Assembly: GCA_028282595.1 (NCBI GenBank)
Contig: JANQHQ010000030.1
Span: 1-64,000 of the forward strand
Direction of reading: 5' to 3'
DNA: 64,000 nt
Origin: Chlorobium sp.
Lineage (GTDB): Bacteria; Bacteroidota; Chlorobiia; Chlorobiales; Chlorobiaceae
Part shown: in pieces, positions 16,386 to 24,706 of the stretch
Numbering within the stretch: position 1 is the stretch's first letter
Layout: the number at the start of each line of letters is the position of its first letter
Notes under the pieces: model-generated
Databases searched by the model: none
What the model was told of the DNA's origin: nothing
Seen by the model: only the letters and a program-made list of their open reading frames with translations
Made by a program: the position numbers and the translations under genes

Positions 16386-17132
16386 GTGAGGCTAAGTCAA
16401 AATGTTGCAGATATCGGACGCGAAGCGAAAAAAATCATTGTGGCGATCGACGGGCCGGCGGCCTCGGGCAAGAGTACGACGGCGCGCCGGGTGGCCGGAA
16501 AACTCGGTTACGTGTATATCGATACCGGCGCCATGTACCGTTCGGTGACACTCCGGGCGCTGGAGTCCGGCATGATGGACGAGCTTCGCCTGACCCCTGA
16601 AAAGGTCCGGTTCCTGCTCGAAGGAATCGCTGTTACGTTCGAGGCCGGTCGCGTCTTTCTCGACGGAAGGGACGTAACCTCGGCAATCAGGGAGAACAGG
16701 GTCTCGCGTCACGTCAGTTTCATCAGTTCCCTGAAACCCGTCCGGGATCATCTCAAGGCGCTGCAGCAGGAGATAGGCTCCGGGAAGGGGGTCGTGATGG
16801 ACGGCCGGGATATCGGCACGATTGTCTTTCCCGATGCCGAGTTGAAGATCTTTCTCGTCGCCGATGTTTCCGAACGGGCGAAACGGCGCCATCGGGAACT
16901 CCTGCCGGGAAATCGCGAGGGCGGTCTTCTGCCCTCGATCGACGAGCTGAAGCGCGAGATAGAACAGCGTGATCGCGACGACGCGGTGCGGGCGCACGCG
17001 CCGTTGAAAAAACACCCGGATGCGGTCGAGATCGACACCTCCGGCCTGACGATCGAGGAGCAGGTCGAGTGCGTCTACAGGCTCGCTATGGAGAAAATAG
17101 CCGGCACTGCCGAATGCGGAGCCGGGGCGTAA
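16386..17132 (+). CDS. cmk: Cytidylate kinase
   Basis: 248 residues. It phosphorylates CMP and dCMP with ATP. The P-loop AIDGPAASGKSTTARRVA begins at about residue 20, then YIDTGAMYRSVTL, the CMP-binding DGRDIGTIVFPDAELKIFLVAD and the lid RAKRRHRELL. The start is a GTG, giving a 19-residue lead before the P-loop strand; promoter-like AT-rich sequence (TTGCAA and TATAAA) lies so close upstream that the true start could be slightly downstream. It is followed by rpsA in the common cmk-rpsA order. Confidence 0.93.
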   Translation: MRLSQNVADIGREAKKIIVAIDGPAASGKSTTARRVAGKLGYVYIDTGAMYRSVTLRALESGMMDELRLTPEKVRFLLEGIAVTFEAGRVFLDGRDVTSAIRENRVSRHVSFISSLKPVRDHLKALQQEIGSGKGVVMDGRDIGTIVFPDAELKIFLVADVSERAKRRHRELLPGNREGGLLPSIDELKREIEQRDRDDAVRAHAPLKKHPDAVEIDTSGLTIEEQVECVYRLAMEKIAGTAECGAGA

Positions 17133-17261
17133 TTTTTTTTGTCCGGCCTGCCCGGTTTGCGGGGTCGGCCGGAAGTTGCAGTTAACCGTTAACCATAAAA
17201 ACCTCCTGCTGAAATCTCTCGCGGCAGGGGGAGAAATCACAAGAGAGGAAGGAATCAATTA

Positions 17262-19049
17262 ATGTCAGAAACACAAACAATCGAAAAAGAAAAACAGAAG
17301 GGAACGGAAACAGGCCGGGGAGGCGGAAGGATCAAATTTTTCGCTGATTACGACCCTTCGGAACTCCAGGAAATGGAGGAGCTTTACTCCAGCACCCTGA
17401 ACGAAATCAGCCAGGAGGAGATCGTCAAGGGTACGATCGTCTCCATATCCAACAAGGACGTGACCATCGATGTCGGGTACAAGTCGGAAGGCATCGTTTC
17501 GAAACTCGAATTCAAGGACGAGGATGAGCTCAAGGTCGGTGACGAGGTGGAGGTCTATCTCGAAAACATCGAGGACAAGATGGGCCAGCTCATTCTTTCC
17601 AAAAGAAAAGCCGACGTTCTCAGAATCTGGGATAAAATCTACGATTCGATCGAAAATGACACCATTATCAACGGCAAGATCATCAACCGCGTCAAGGGCG
17701 GAATGACGGTTTCACTGTCCGGGGTCGAGGCGTTTTTGCCCGGTTCCCAGATCGATGTCAAGCCGGTCCGCGATTTCGACGCTCTCGTCGGCAGGACGAT
17801 GGACTTCAGGGTCGTCAAAATCAACCCTGTCACGCAGAATATCGTCGTGAGTCATAAAGTCATCCTCGAAGAGGAGTACGCTGCCAAGAGGGAGGAGATG
17901 CTGGCCAACATCAAGGTCGGCATGGTTCTCGAGGGTTCCGTCAAGAACATCACCGACTTCGGCATCTTCGTCGATCTCGGGGGTCTCGACGGTCTTGTCC
18001 ACATCACGGACATCACCTGGGGCAGGATCAACCATCCTTCCGAAGTCGTCGAGCTCGATCAGCCGATCAAGGTTGTCGTCGTAGGATTCGACGAGGAAAC
18101 CAAGCGCGTTTCCCTCGGCATGAAGCAGCTCGAGCCTCATCCGTGGGAAAACATAGAGATCAAATATCCCGTCGGCTCCAAGACCAACGGACGCGTTGTA
18201 TCGATTACCGACTACGGTGCGTTCGTCGAGATCGAAAAGGGTATCGAGGGACTCGTCCATATCTCGGAAATGAGCTGGACGCAGCATATCAAGCATCCGA
18301 GCCAGTTCGTGTCGCTGGGTCAGGAGGTCGAGGTCGTCATCCTCAACATCGACAAGGAGCACACCAAGCTCTCCCTCTCGATGAAGCGTGTTACCGAGGA
18401 CCCGTGGATCGCTCTTTCGGAGAAGTACATCGAAAATTCGATGCACAAGGGCACCGTCAGCAACATCACCGACTTCGGTGTATTCGTCGAGCTCGAGCCC
18501 GGCGTGGACGGTCTGGTGCACATCTCCGATCTGTCCTGGACAAAGAAGATCCGCCATCCGAGTGAACTGGTCAAAAAGAACCAGGAACTCGAGGTCAGGG
18601 TGCTGAAGTTCGATGTCAACGCGCGGCGCATCGCGCTCGGTCACAAGCAGATCAATCCCGATCCGTGGGACGAGTTCGAGCAGAAGTACGCAGTGGGTTC
18701 GGAATGCGCCGGCACCATTTCCCAGATCATCGAGAAAGGCGTCATCGTTATCCTTCCGGGAGACGTGGACGGTTTCGTGCCGGTATCCCATCTGCTGCAG
18801 GGCGGCGTGAAGGATATCAACGCCTCATTCAAGGTCGACGACGAGCTTCCGTTGCGCGTGATCGAGTTCGACAAGGAGAACAAGCGCATCATTCTTTCCG
18901 CTCTCGAGTATTTCAGGGACAAGAGCAAGGAAGAGATCGAAGAGTATCTCAAGGCTCATCCCAACGAGAAGAAGGAGATCGAGGACGCCAGCGCAGAGCT
19001 CGAGTCCAAGCCGTCGTCCGGTGGCAGGAAAGGGTCCGCAAAGTCCTGA
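17262..19049 (+). CDS. rpsA: 30S ribosomal protein S1
   Basis: 595 residues with six S1 (OB-fold) repeats, starting near residue 50 (KGTIVSISNKDVTIDVGYKSEG) and recurring about every 85 residues; repeats 3-6 carry the full FG-F-V-L/E-G-GLVHIS signature, e.g. ITDFGIFVDLGGLDGLVHI. S1 recruits mRNAs to the 30S subunit. The C-terminal tail is charged and low in complexity (KEEIEEYLKAHPNEKKEIED). The 129-base leader has a strong GAGGAAGGA ribosome site. It follows cmk and is closed by a strong terminator. Confidence 0.97.
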   Translation: MSETQTIEKEKQKGTETGRGGGRIKFFADYDPSELQEMEELYSSTLNEISQEEIVKGTIVSISNKDVTIDVGYKSEGIVSKLEFKDEDELKVGDEVEVYLENIEDKMGQLILSKRKADVLRIWDKIYDSIENDTIINGKIINRVKGGMTVSLSGVEAFLPGSQIDVKPVRDFDALVGRTMDFRVVKINPVTQNIVVSHKVILEEEYAAKREEMLANIKVGMVLEGSVKNITDFGIFVDLGGLDGLVHITDITWGRINHPSEVVELDQPIKVVVVGFDEETKRVSLGMKQLEPHPWENIEIKYPVGSKTNGRVVSITDYGAFVEIEKGIEGLVHISEMSWTQHIKHPSQFVSLGQEVEVVILNIDKEHTKLSLSMKRVTEDPWIALSEKYIENSMHKGTVSNITDFGVFVELEPGVDGLVHISDLSWTKKIRHPSELVKKNQELEVRVLKFDVNARRIALGHKQINPDPWDEFEQKYAVGSECAGTISQIIEKGVIVILPGDVDGFVPVSHLLQGGVKDINASFKVDDELPLRVIEFDKENKRIILSALEYFRDKSKEEIEEYLKAHPNEKKEIEDASAELESKPSSGGRKGSAKS

Positions 19050-19092
19050 CGCCGGGATATTCACCAGCCGTTCTGGACACACGGATGGCAAC

Positions 19093-19134
19093 GAAAGCCT
19101 CGCCGGGGTTCTCCCGTGCGAGGCTTTCCTTTTT
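19093..19134 (+). terminator. Rho-independent terminator of rpsA
   Basis: An 11-bp perfect stem, GAAAGCCTCGC (19093-19103) with GCGAGGCTTTC (19118-19128), is followed by CTTTTT. Confidence 0.9.
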
Positions 19135-19155
19135 ATTGCGTTCGGCTGGGCCGGG

Positions 19156-19455
19156 CTTAGTGACCAGTTGGGGAAAAGATCGATTCCGATACCGACGGCG
19201 ATCCCCGAAAGAAGAGCAATCGGAAATCAGGATCGGGATCGGGTTTCGGGGTCGAAGGGGAATCAGTTGGCAGTCGGCAATGTAAGAGTGATTCCCGATT
19301 CCGACGGCGAAACACTTGTCACTAAGCCCGCGAGAGCGGGCGTCGTCTCTAAGCTCGGCGAAGCCCGAGCGACATCACTAAGCCTGACACCGTCAGGCGT
19401 CGTCACCAAGCAAGGCGAAGCCAAAGCGCCGTCACTGGTCACTGAAGTATTCAGG
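19156..19455. repeat. Family-2-related intergenic element with tandem hairpin array
   Basis: It fills the rpsA-era gap after the terminator. The right edge TGAAGTATTCAGG (19443-19455) differs by one base from the family-2 terminus and abuts the era stop. CTTAGTGACCAG (19156-19167) and CTGGTCACTGAAG (19436-19448) are inverted copies with one indel. The left part shares CCGTCGG..TATCGG and GGTTTCGGGGTCGAA blocks (reverse orientation) with 13662-13939. The right part (19318-19439) is four 27-29-base units, each starting (G/A)TCnCyAAG followed by a hairpin: GCCCGC/GCGGGC, GCTCGG/CCGAGC, GCCTGAC/GTCAGGC, and an eroded GGC/GCC. Confidence 0.65.
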
Positions 19456-20376
19456 CTAATAGCCGTAACTTTTCAGCAGACCCTTCTTTCTGCGCCAGTT
19501 CGGCCGAACCTTGACGAAAAGCTCAAGGAAAACCGGTCTTCCGAGAAACTCCTCGATATCCTTCCGCGCGGCCTGACCCAGTTTTTTCAGGGCCGCCCCC
19601 TTTTTCCCGATGAGGATATGCTTCTGTGTATCGCGTTCGACGACGATGGAGCAACGGATGAGGTCCTTCTTCGACGGGTCCTTTTCGTGCTGTTCCCTGA
19701 ATTCGTCGATAACCACTTCGGTTGCGTAGGGTATTTCCTTGCCGTACTGCAGAAAGATTTTTTCCCTGACGATTTCTCCGACGAAAAAACGTTCCGGAGA
19801 CGTGCTGAGCATCTCTTCCGGATAGAAAGGATGTTCGTACGGCATGAAAGGGAGGAGCGCCTCGATCAGAAGGTCGGTGTTTTCGCCGTGAAGAGCCGAT
19901 ATCGCAATCGCTTTCTGCGGCGACCAGAGCTTCCGGACGAGATACAGGGCGTGCTCCCGCTGCCGGGTCGAAAGACGATCCGCCTTGTTGAGCACCACGA
20001 CGACGGGTTTCCCGGACGGGGCGATCCATTCTCCGAAAAGCATTTCGGCCAGGGACCGGTCGAACGGCTCCCCCTTGCCCGATACGGGAATCATCATCAC
20101 GATCGCATCGGCCTCCCTGATCGTATCCCGCGTGGTTTTCAGCATGGCTTCATGGAGCATCTGCATCGGTTTCATGATGCCCGGGGTATCGAGAAAGACG
20201 ATCTGACAGGTATCGTTATGGTAGATGCCGGTGATTTTTTTTCTTGTGGTTTGGGGTTTAGGGGTTACAATTGATAGTTTATGATCCAGCAGGTGGTTCA
20301 TAAGGGTCGATTTTCCCGCGTTCGGCGGACCGACGATAACTGCGTAACCGCAGCAGAAGGGTTTTGTCTCTGGCAT
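19456..20376 (-). CDS. era: GTPase Era
   Basis: 306 residues. Era assists 16S rRNA 3'-end maturation and 30S assembly. The G domain has GPPNAGKSTLMNHLL (G1), TRKKITGIYH (G2), DTPGIMKP (G3) and NKADRL (G4). The C-terminal KH domain has VREKIFLQYGKEIPYATEV and HILIGKKGAALKKLGQAARKDIEEF (read as adjoining parts), the GxxG loop being GKKG. The start at 20376 (MPETKPFCCGYAVIVG) is preferred to one 20 codons upstream. The stop codon adjoins the terminus of a family-2-related repeat. Confidence 0.96.
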   Translation of the reverse strand: MPETKPFCCGYAVIVGPPNAGKSTLMNHLLDHKLSIVTPKPQTTRKKITGIYHNDTCQIVFLDTPGIMKPMQMLHEAMLKTTRDTIREADAIVMMIPVSGKGEPFDRSLAEMLFGEWIAPSGKPVVVVLNKADRLSTRQREHALYLVRKLWSPQKAIAISALHGENTDLLIEALLPFMPYEHPFYPEEMLSTSPERFFVGEIVREKIFLQYGKEIPYATEVVIDEFREQHEKDPSKKDLIRCSIVVERDTQKHILIGKKGAALKKLGQAARKDIEEFLGRPVFLELFVKVRPNWRRKKGLLKSYGY

Positions 20377-20566
20377 CGGACGGGTGTTTGCGCTCGGTAT
20401 GTGGTATGGTACAACGATACGAAATCTTCCGCACATCGGCAGGATGTCGCTTTTCGGGGAGAGTGGGCGGGACCGTCCTTCTCACGGGAGCAGGGCGGCC
20501 GCGTGCGCTGCAATCAAGGGGTGAACCCGGTGGCCGGCGACCGGAATGCACAGACGGGGAACGCCG

Positions 20567-21793
20567 ATGGTGAATCAGTACAACAGGCTGGACGTCTGGC
20601 TGTTCGGTTTCATGCTGGGCCTCATCGTGTTCGGGCTGCTCGCGATTTTCAGCGCAAGCAACGGTATCGGCCAGGCGGAACTGTTCTATAAACAGTTTGC
20701 ATGGTCCGGTATAGGTTTGATGGCCATGGCGGCGATATACTATGCCGATCACAGGAAGATAATGGAGTACGCCTATATTTTTTATGCCGTCGGTATAGTT
20801 CTTCTTTTGCTTGTGTTGTTTTTCGGGACAAAAGTTGCAGGAGCGACAAGCTGGCTTCGTATAGGTTTTATCAGCCTCCAGCCTTCCGAAATAGCAAAAG
20901 TGACAACCATTCTCGCACTTGCGCGATATCTTTCCAGCGATAAAACCGATATATCCTCGATACAGGGCGTATGCATGGCGTTGACCATAGCCGTCATTCC
21001 AGCTTTTCTTGTCGTGCTGCAGCCGGATATGGGGACGACTCTGACCTACCTTTCATTTGTTTTTCCCGTCATGATCATGGCGGGATTCAATGTTTACTAT
21101 CTCCTGTTGCTGATCATGCCGTTTTTTCTGACCGTAATGGGATTTTTCAATATTTATTTGCTCGTGTTTCTTTCCGTTTCCGGTTTCGTCCTGCTTTTTG
21201 TGCTTCGCAAGGGTTTCCGGTTTTCCCAGCTTGCCGTCACGCTCGGCGGGTTTGCCGGAGGCCTGTTCACCATGCGCTTTGCCGGGAACATCCTGCAGCC
21301 TCATCAGATGAAGCGGATACAGACGTTCCTCGATCCGATGTCCGATCCGCAGGGGGCCGGCTACAACGCCCTGCAGGCGAAGATCGCCATCGGCTCCGGA
21401 GGGATTTTCGGAAAAGGATTTCTTGAGGGCACCCAGACGCAGCTCCGGTTCATTCCCGCCCAGTGGACCGATTTTATCTTCTGCGTGATCGGTGAGGAGA
21501 TGGGGCTCGTCGGCACCATGACGCTTCTCGGGCTTTTTCTCGCTCTGATGTTGCGAATGCTCTGGCATGTGAGCATCATCAAAAACAAGTTTGTCGAGCT
21601 TACCCTGGTCGGATTCGTCTCGCTCTGGTTCGTGCATGCGCTGATCAACGTCGGAATGACCATCGGGTTGTTTCCTGTCATCGGCGTTCCGCTGCCGTTT
21701 CTTTCCTACGGGGGATCTTCGCTTCTCGCCAACATGGTCATGGTGGCGCTCGCGCTCAATTTTCACCGGAACAAACGGAACCTGGGGTACTGA
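20567..21793 (+). CDS. rodA: Rod-shape SEDS glycosyltransferase RodA
   Basis: 408 residues with about ten membrane helices. It belongs to the SEDS family of peptidoglycan polymerases, which work with a class B PBP in cell elongation. Typical segments: LFGFMLGLIVFGLLAIFSAS, GSGGIFGKGFLEGTQTQLRFIPAQWTDFIFCVIGEE (in two parts; the catalytic Asp of SEDS proteins lies in the W-TDFIF region) and GVPLPFLSYGGSSLLANM at the end. RodA is chosen over FtsW because of the TQLRFIPAQWTDFIF pattern, but mrdA/mreC are not adjacent, so specificity is likely rather than certain. Confidence 0.9.
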   Translation: MVNQYNRLDVWLFGFMLGLIVFGLLAIFSASNGIGQAELFYKQFAWSGIGLMAMAAIYYADHRKIMEYAYIFYAVGIVLLLLVLFFGTKVAGATSWLRIGFISLQPSEIAKVTTILALARYLSSDKTDISSIQGVCMALTIAVIPAFLVVLQPDMGTTLTYLSFVFPVMIMAGFNVYYLLLLIMPFFLTVMGFFNIYLLVFLSVSGFVLLFVLRKGFRFSQLAVTLGGFAGGLFTMRFAGNILQPHQMKRIQTFLDPMSDPQGAGYNALQAKIAIGSGGIFGKGFLEGTQTQLRFIPAQWTDFIFCVIGEEMGLVGTMTLLGLFLALMLRMLWHVSIIKNKFVELTLVGFVSLWFVHALINVGMTIGLFPVIGVPLPFLSYGGSSLLANMVMVALALNFHRNKRNLGY

Positions 21794-21805
21794 AGCGGGA
21801 TAAAA

Positions 21806-21834
21806 GAGAGCGGCCTTTGAAGGAAGCCGCTCTC
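21806..21834. terminator. Hairpin between convergent rodA and the coiled-coil gene
   Basis: A 9-bp perfect stem, GAGAGCGGC (21806-21814) with GCCGCTCTC (21826-21834). A TTTTA tract follows on the minus strand, so it best serves the minus-strand gene; the plus-strand exit lacks a T-run. Confidence 0.7.
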
Positions 21835-21879
21835 GTCCGGTTTCGCCGGAAAGGTGATGCCTGTTTGGGGGGGGGGGCG

Positions 21880-22341
21880 TTACCTGATTTTGTAGACAAA
21901 ACGTTTGCCGCCCTTGCCGGAGGGAACGCGCTCGATCTCTTCGTCGGCCATTCCGTACTTGTTGAACCACAGGCTTACCGAGGTACCCTTGGTGTTGAGG
22001 GCGTCGGCTATCTCCTTCGGCTTGAAGGATCTCTGGGGCTGAGAGCGGAGCAACTCCTTGATCGCGGCGCCGAGCTGGCCCCTGCCGTACCTCGTGTAAC
22101 CGCCCGGGCGGGTTTCCGTCTTACCGGTCGCTTCTTCCAGTCTGGAAAGTCTCTGGTCCAGCCGTTTGATTACCGAGGAAAGTTCGCTTTCGATCGGTTG
22201 TATTTTTTCCCGGCATTCGTTTTGTATCAGAGCTATTTTTTCCTGTAATTCTTTTTTCTTGTCGACAAGCGACTGGAACTCATCGAATTTCTGGATGAAA
22301 AGATCATACTTGTCGGGATTCGATGCATCAGATTTTTTCAT
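21880..22341 (-). CDS. Coiled-coil protein with C-terminal winged-helix-like domain
   Basis: 153 residues. The N-terminal half is a long coiled coil (about residues 12-72: KFDEFQSLVDKKKELQEKIAL ... SELSSVIKRLDQRLSRLEEAT). A basic Gly/Arg linker (RPGGYTRYGRGQLG) leads to a compact domain (AIKELLRSQPQRSFKPKEIADAL, then TSVSLWFNKYGMADEEIERV) that reads like a winged helix, ending GGKRFVYKIR. This suggests an oligomeric nucleic-acid-binding protein. I do not recognise a named family. The gene is divergent from mtaB, and an 11-G tract lies 2 bases past the stop codon. Confidence 0.6.
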   Translation of the reverse strand: MKKSDASNPDKYDLFIQKFDEFQSLVDKKKELQEKIALIQNECREKIQPIESELSSVIKRLDQRLSRLEEATGKTETRPGGYTRYGRGQLGAAIKELLRSQPQRSFKPKEIADALNTKGTSVSLWFNKYGMADEEIERVPSGKGGKRFVYKIR

Positions 22342-22420
22342 GTTCGTGGTGTTCTTTTTTAACAGTTCGGTGTTTTCTTTTTTATGCCTTTCAGGCGATT
22401 ATAATATAAATGAAAGTATA

Positions 22421-22432
22421 TTTGTATACAAA
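22421..22432. promoter_or_regulatory. Perfect 12-bp palindrome in a divergent promoter region
   Basis: TTTGTATACAAA is a perfect palindrome in the AT-rich stretch (about 22370-22500) between the coiled-coil gene and mtaB, close to TATAAT-like sequence at 22400. It could be a dimeric repressor site; no regulator is implied. Confidence 0.3.
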
Positions 22433-22558
22433 ATATTCATTTTTCTTTGCTGAAAGATATATCTCTTTTACTGTGTCTCTGAAGTAATAGTCTTGTATTG
22501 TTCGGGTGTTTTTTTGTTCCTGCTTTCTCTGTTTATGGAATGTTGTCCTGTGCGAAAG

Positions 22559-23911
22559 ATGCCGCAAGAAAAAAGCGTTCTGGCGATAACTCTCGGTTGC
22601 AAGCTGAACTATGCCGAATCATCGTCGATACTGGAAACCTTTGTCCGGAAAGGGTGGAGGATTGCCGCGGAAAACGATGCTCCCGATCTTGTTATCGTTC
22701 ATACCTGCGCCGTTACCGGACGGGCCGGACAGAAGTCCCGTCAGCAGATCAGGAAAACGATGAAGAAATATCCCGCGAGCAGAATCGCCGTTATCGGATG
22801 TTACGCGCAACTGGAGGCGGATCGTGTCGAGAGTATGGAGGGGGTGGATACGATTCTCGGATCGAGGGAGAAGTTTTTCACGGATAACTACATGCAAGGC
22901 GGCGACAAGGGGGTATTCAGGGCGGTTTCGTCCCTGTGGGCTCCCGGGGAGCGGGCCTTTCCCGCCCGCTCCCCGGTTCTCGGGAACGTCAGGGGCCGGA
23001 CGCGCGCATTTCTGAAGATCCAGGACGGCTGCGATTACGGGTGCGCCTATTGCGCCATTCCCCTTGCAAGAGGCCGCTCGAGGTCCGTCGATCCCGGCAC
23101 CGTTCTCCGGGAGGCGTCCGCCCTTGCGACCGCGGGATACAGGGAGATCGTGCTCACGGGAGTGAACATCGCCGATTACCGTCACGGAGGGGAGACGATC
23201 TCCGATCTTCTGCAGGCGCTCGACGCCACCGTGGATGTCCTTCGCATACGCATCAGCTCCGTCGAGCCGGACCGTTGCGACGACAGGTTGTTGCGGACCG
23301 TCGCCTCCTCCCCGAAGATCATGCCGCATTTTCATCTTCCCCTGCAGGGGGGATCCGACGAGATACTCCGGGCCATGCGCCGACCTTACACCGTTGCGGA
23401 GTATCGGGAGAGGTTTCTCCGGGCCGTGGAGCTCGTTCCCGATTGCGCGATAGGGGCGGATGTCATGGCGGGATATCCCGGCGAGAGTGAAAGGGATTTC
23501 CAGGGCATGTACGATCTTCTCGAAAGTCTTCCGATAGCCTATCTGCATGTTTTTCCGTGTTCCGTCCGTCCGGGTACCGAGCTTGCCCGTCAGGTGGAGC
23601 GGGGATCGCGCCGGAGAGTTCCTCCCGACGTCGTGCGTCGGCGGAGCCGCCTGCTGCACGAGCTCGGGGAAAAAAAGAAAGAGGCGTTCGTCGGGCGGTT
23701 CGCTTCCGGAACGCTCCAGGTGCTTTTCGAGGAAATCTCCCGCGAAAAGGACGGCAGCGAGCGCTATTCGGGCTATTCACGGAACTATATCAGGGTCGGT
23801 GTTCCGGCGGAGGCGGCGCGCGACGGGGCAGGGTACCTCGGGGAGGTTAAAACCGTCCGGATCGAAAGCGTCGCGCCCGATTTGAAATTGGAGGGCAGAA
23901 TCGTAACTTAA
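22559..23911 (+). CDS. mtaB: tRNA t6A37 methylthiotransferase MtaB
   Basis: 450 residues. It adds a methylthio group to N6-threonylcarbamoyladenosine at position 37 of ANN-decoding tRNAs. The UPF0004 domain has three cluster cysteines (ITLGCKLNYAES with C14, VHTCAVTG and VIGCYAQLEAD). The radical SAM domain has IQDGCDYGCAYCAIPLARG (CxxxCxxC), and a TRAM-like domain follows. LTGVNIADY and LQGGSDEILRAMRRPYT are family signatures. ATG 22559 is chosen because conserved sequence starts five codons later; a GTG lies three codons upstream in frame. The region before it is AT-rich. Confidence 0.92.
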   Translation: MPQEKSVLAITLGCKLNYAESSSILETFVRKGWRIAAENDAPDLVIVHTCAVTGRAGQKSRQQIRKTMKKYPASRIAVIGCYAQLEADRVESMEGVDTILGSREKFFTDNYMQGGDKGVFRAVSSLWAPGERAFPARSPVLGNVRGRTRAFLKIQDGCDYGCAYCAIPLARGRSRSVDPGTVLREASALATAGYREIVLTGVNIADYRHGGETISDLLQALDATVDVLRIRISSVEPDRCDDRLLRTVASSPKIMPHFHLPLQGGSDEILRAMRRPYTVAEYRERFLRAVELVPDCAIGADVMAGYPGESERDFQGMYDLLESLPIAYLHVFPCSVRPGTELARQVERGSRRRVPPDVVRRRSRLLHELGEKKKEAFVGRFASGTLQVLFEEISREKDGSERYSGYSRNYIRVGVPAEAARDGAGYLGEVKTVRIESVAPDLKLEGRIVT

Positions 23912-23976
23912 ACGGTTTTGCCGGATAGCGGTAACCGACGGAAAAGTTTTTTTTACAACCACAATTATTTCCAGCG

Positions 23977-24510
23977 ATGCCAATCAAGTCACGTATTCGG
24001 ACGATTCCCGATTATCCCCAGAAAGGGATCATGTTCCGCGACATCACCACCCTCATCAAGGACCCGGTGGGTTTCCGGCTGGTTATCGACCAGTTTACCC
24101 AGCATTACATCGAAAACGGGACCGATTTCGACGTGATCGTCGGTATGGAGGCGAGGGGTTTCATCATCGGCGGAGCGCTTTCCTATACCCTCGGGAAAGG
24201 GTTCGTTCCCGTCAGGAAACCCGGCAAGCTTCCGGGGGAGGTGGTCGACCAGGAGTACCAGCTCGAATACGGCACCGACAAGGTTGAAATGCACATCGAC
24301 GCGCTCGAACACGGTTCGCGGGTGCTGCTCGTCGACGATCTGCTCGCGACAGGAGGAACGGCACTTGCCGGCGCGGCTCTGGTGGAAAAGGTAGGGGCTG
24401 TCGTGGCTGAAATGGCTTTCATCGTCAATCTGCCCGACATCGGCGGTCAGAAGAAACTCGAGGACAAGGGCTACTCCCTCTATTGCCTTACCGAATTCGA
24501 GGGTGAGTAA
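23977..24510 (+). CDS. apt: Adenine phosphoribosyltransferase
   Basis: 177 residues. It salvages adenine to AMP with PRPP. The opening IKSRIRTIPDYPQKGIMFRDIT and the PRPP loop VLLVDDLLATGGTALA are diagnostic; GMEARGFIIGGALSYTLG and the flexible-loop ARGFV-like region are also present. The length is standard. A family-1 mobile element begins one base after the stop codon. Nothing suggests operon membership with mtaB (65-base gap), though read-through is possible. Confidence 0.95.
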   Translation: MPIKSRIRTIPDYPQKGIMFRDITTLIKDPVGFRLVIDQFTQHYIENGTDFDVIVGMEARGFIIGGALSYTLGKGFVPVRKPGKLPGEVVDQEYQLEYGTDKVEMHIDALEHGSRVLLVDDLLATGGTALAGAALVEKVGAVVAEMAFIVNLPDIGGQKKLEDKGYSLYCLTEFEGE

Positions 24511-24511
24511 T

Positions 24512-24658
24512 GGACACCTCTACGTAATTTGTTGCGCGACCCGAATACTTCGTTGTCCCGACAGGTCGGGATTCCGGTTTTGAAGTTTATCCCGATTGCT
24601 ATCGGGACTCCGTCCGCCTTGTCTTCAGCTCGCTCACGACAAATACATAGAGGTGCCC
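24512..24658 (-). repeat. Family-1 MITE-like element, copy F
   Basis: The left terminus GGACACCTCTA (one mismatch to GGGCACCTCTA) starts at 24512, one base after the apt stop; the right terminus CATAGAGGTGCCC ends at 24658. The interior holds CCCGAC/GTCGGG and CCCGAT/ATCGGG hairpins in inverted order relative to copy A. Flanks TAAT and TGAT match at 3 of 4 positions. It occupies most of the apt-nhaD gap. Confidence 0.8.
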
Positions 24659-24706
24659 TGATCCGGACCCCGGCCTGTTTCAAACTACCTAACACCGAAA
24701 GTTTTT

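Noticed and set aside
17183..17200. GTTAACCGTTAAC-like near-palindrome in the rpsA leader as an operator
   Set aside because: It is a short direct/inverted overlap with no spacing like a known site; chance is a sufficient explanation.
19318..19439. CRISPR array
   Set aside because: Units are 27-29 bases with no separate unique spacers; variation is confined to hairpin arms that stay complementary.
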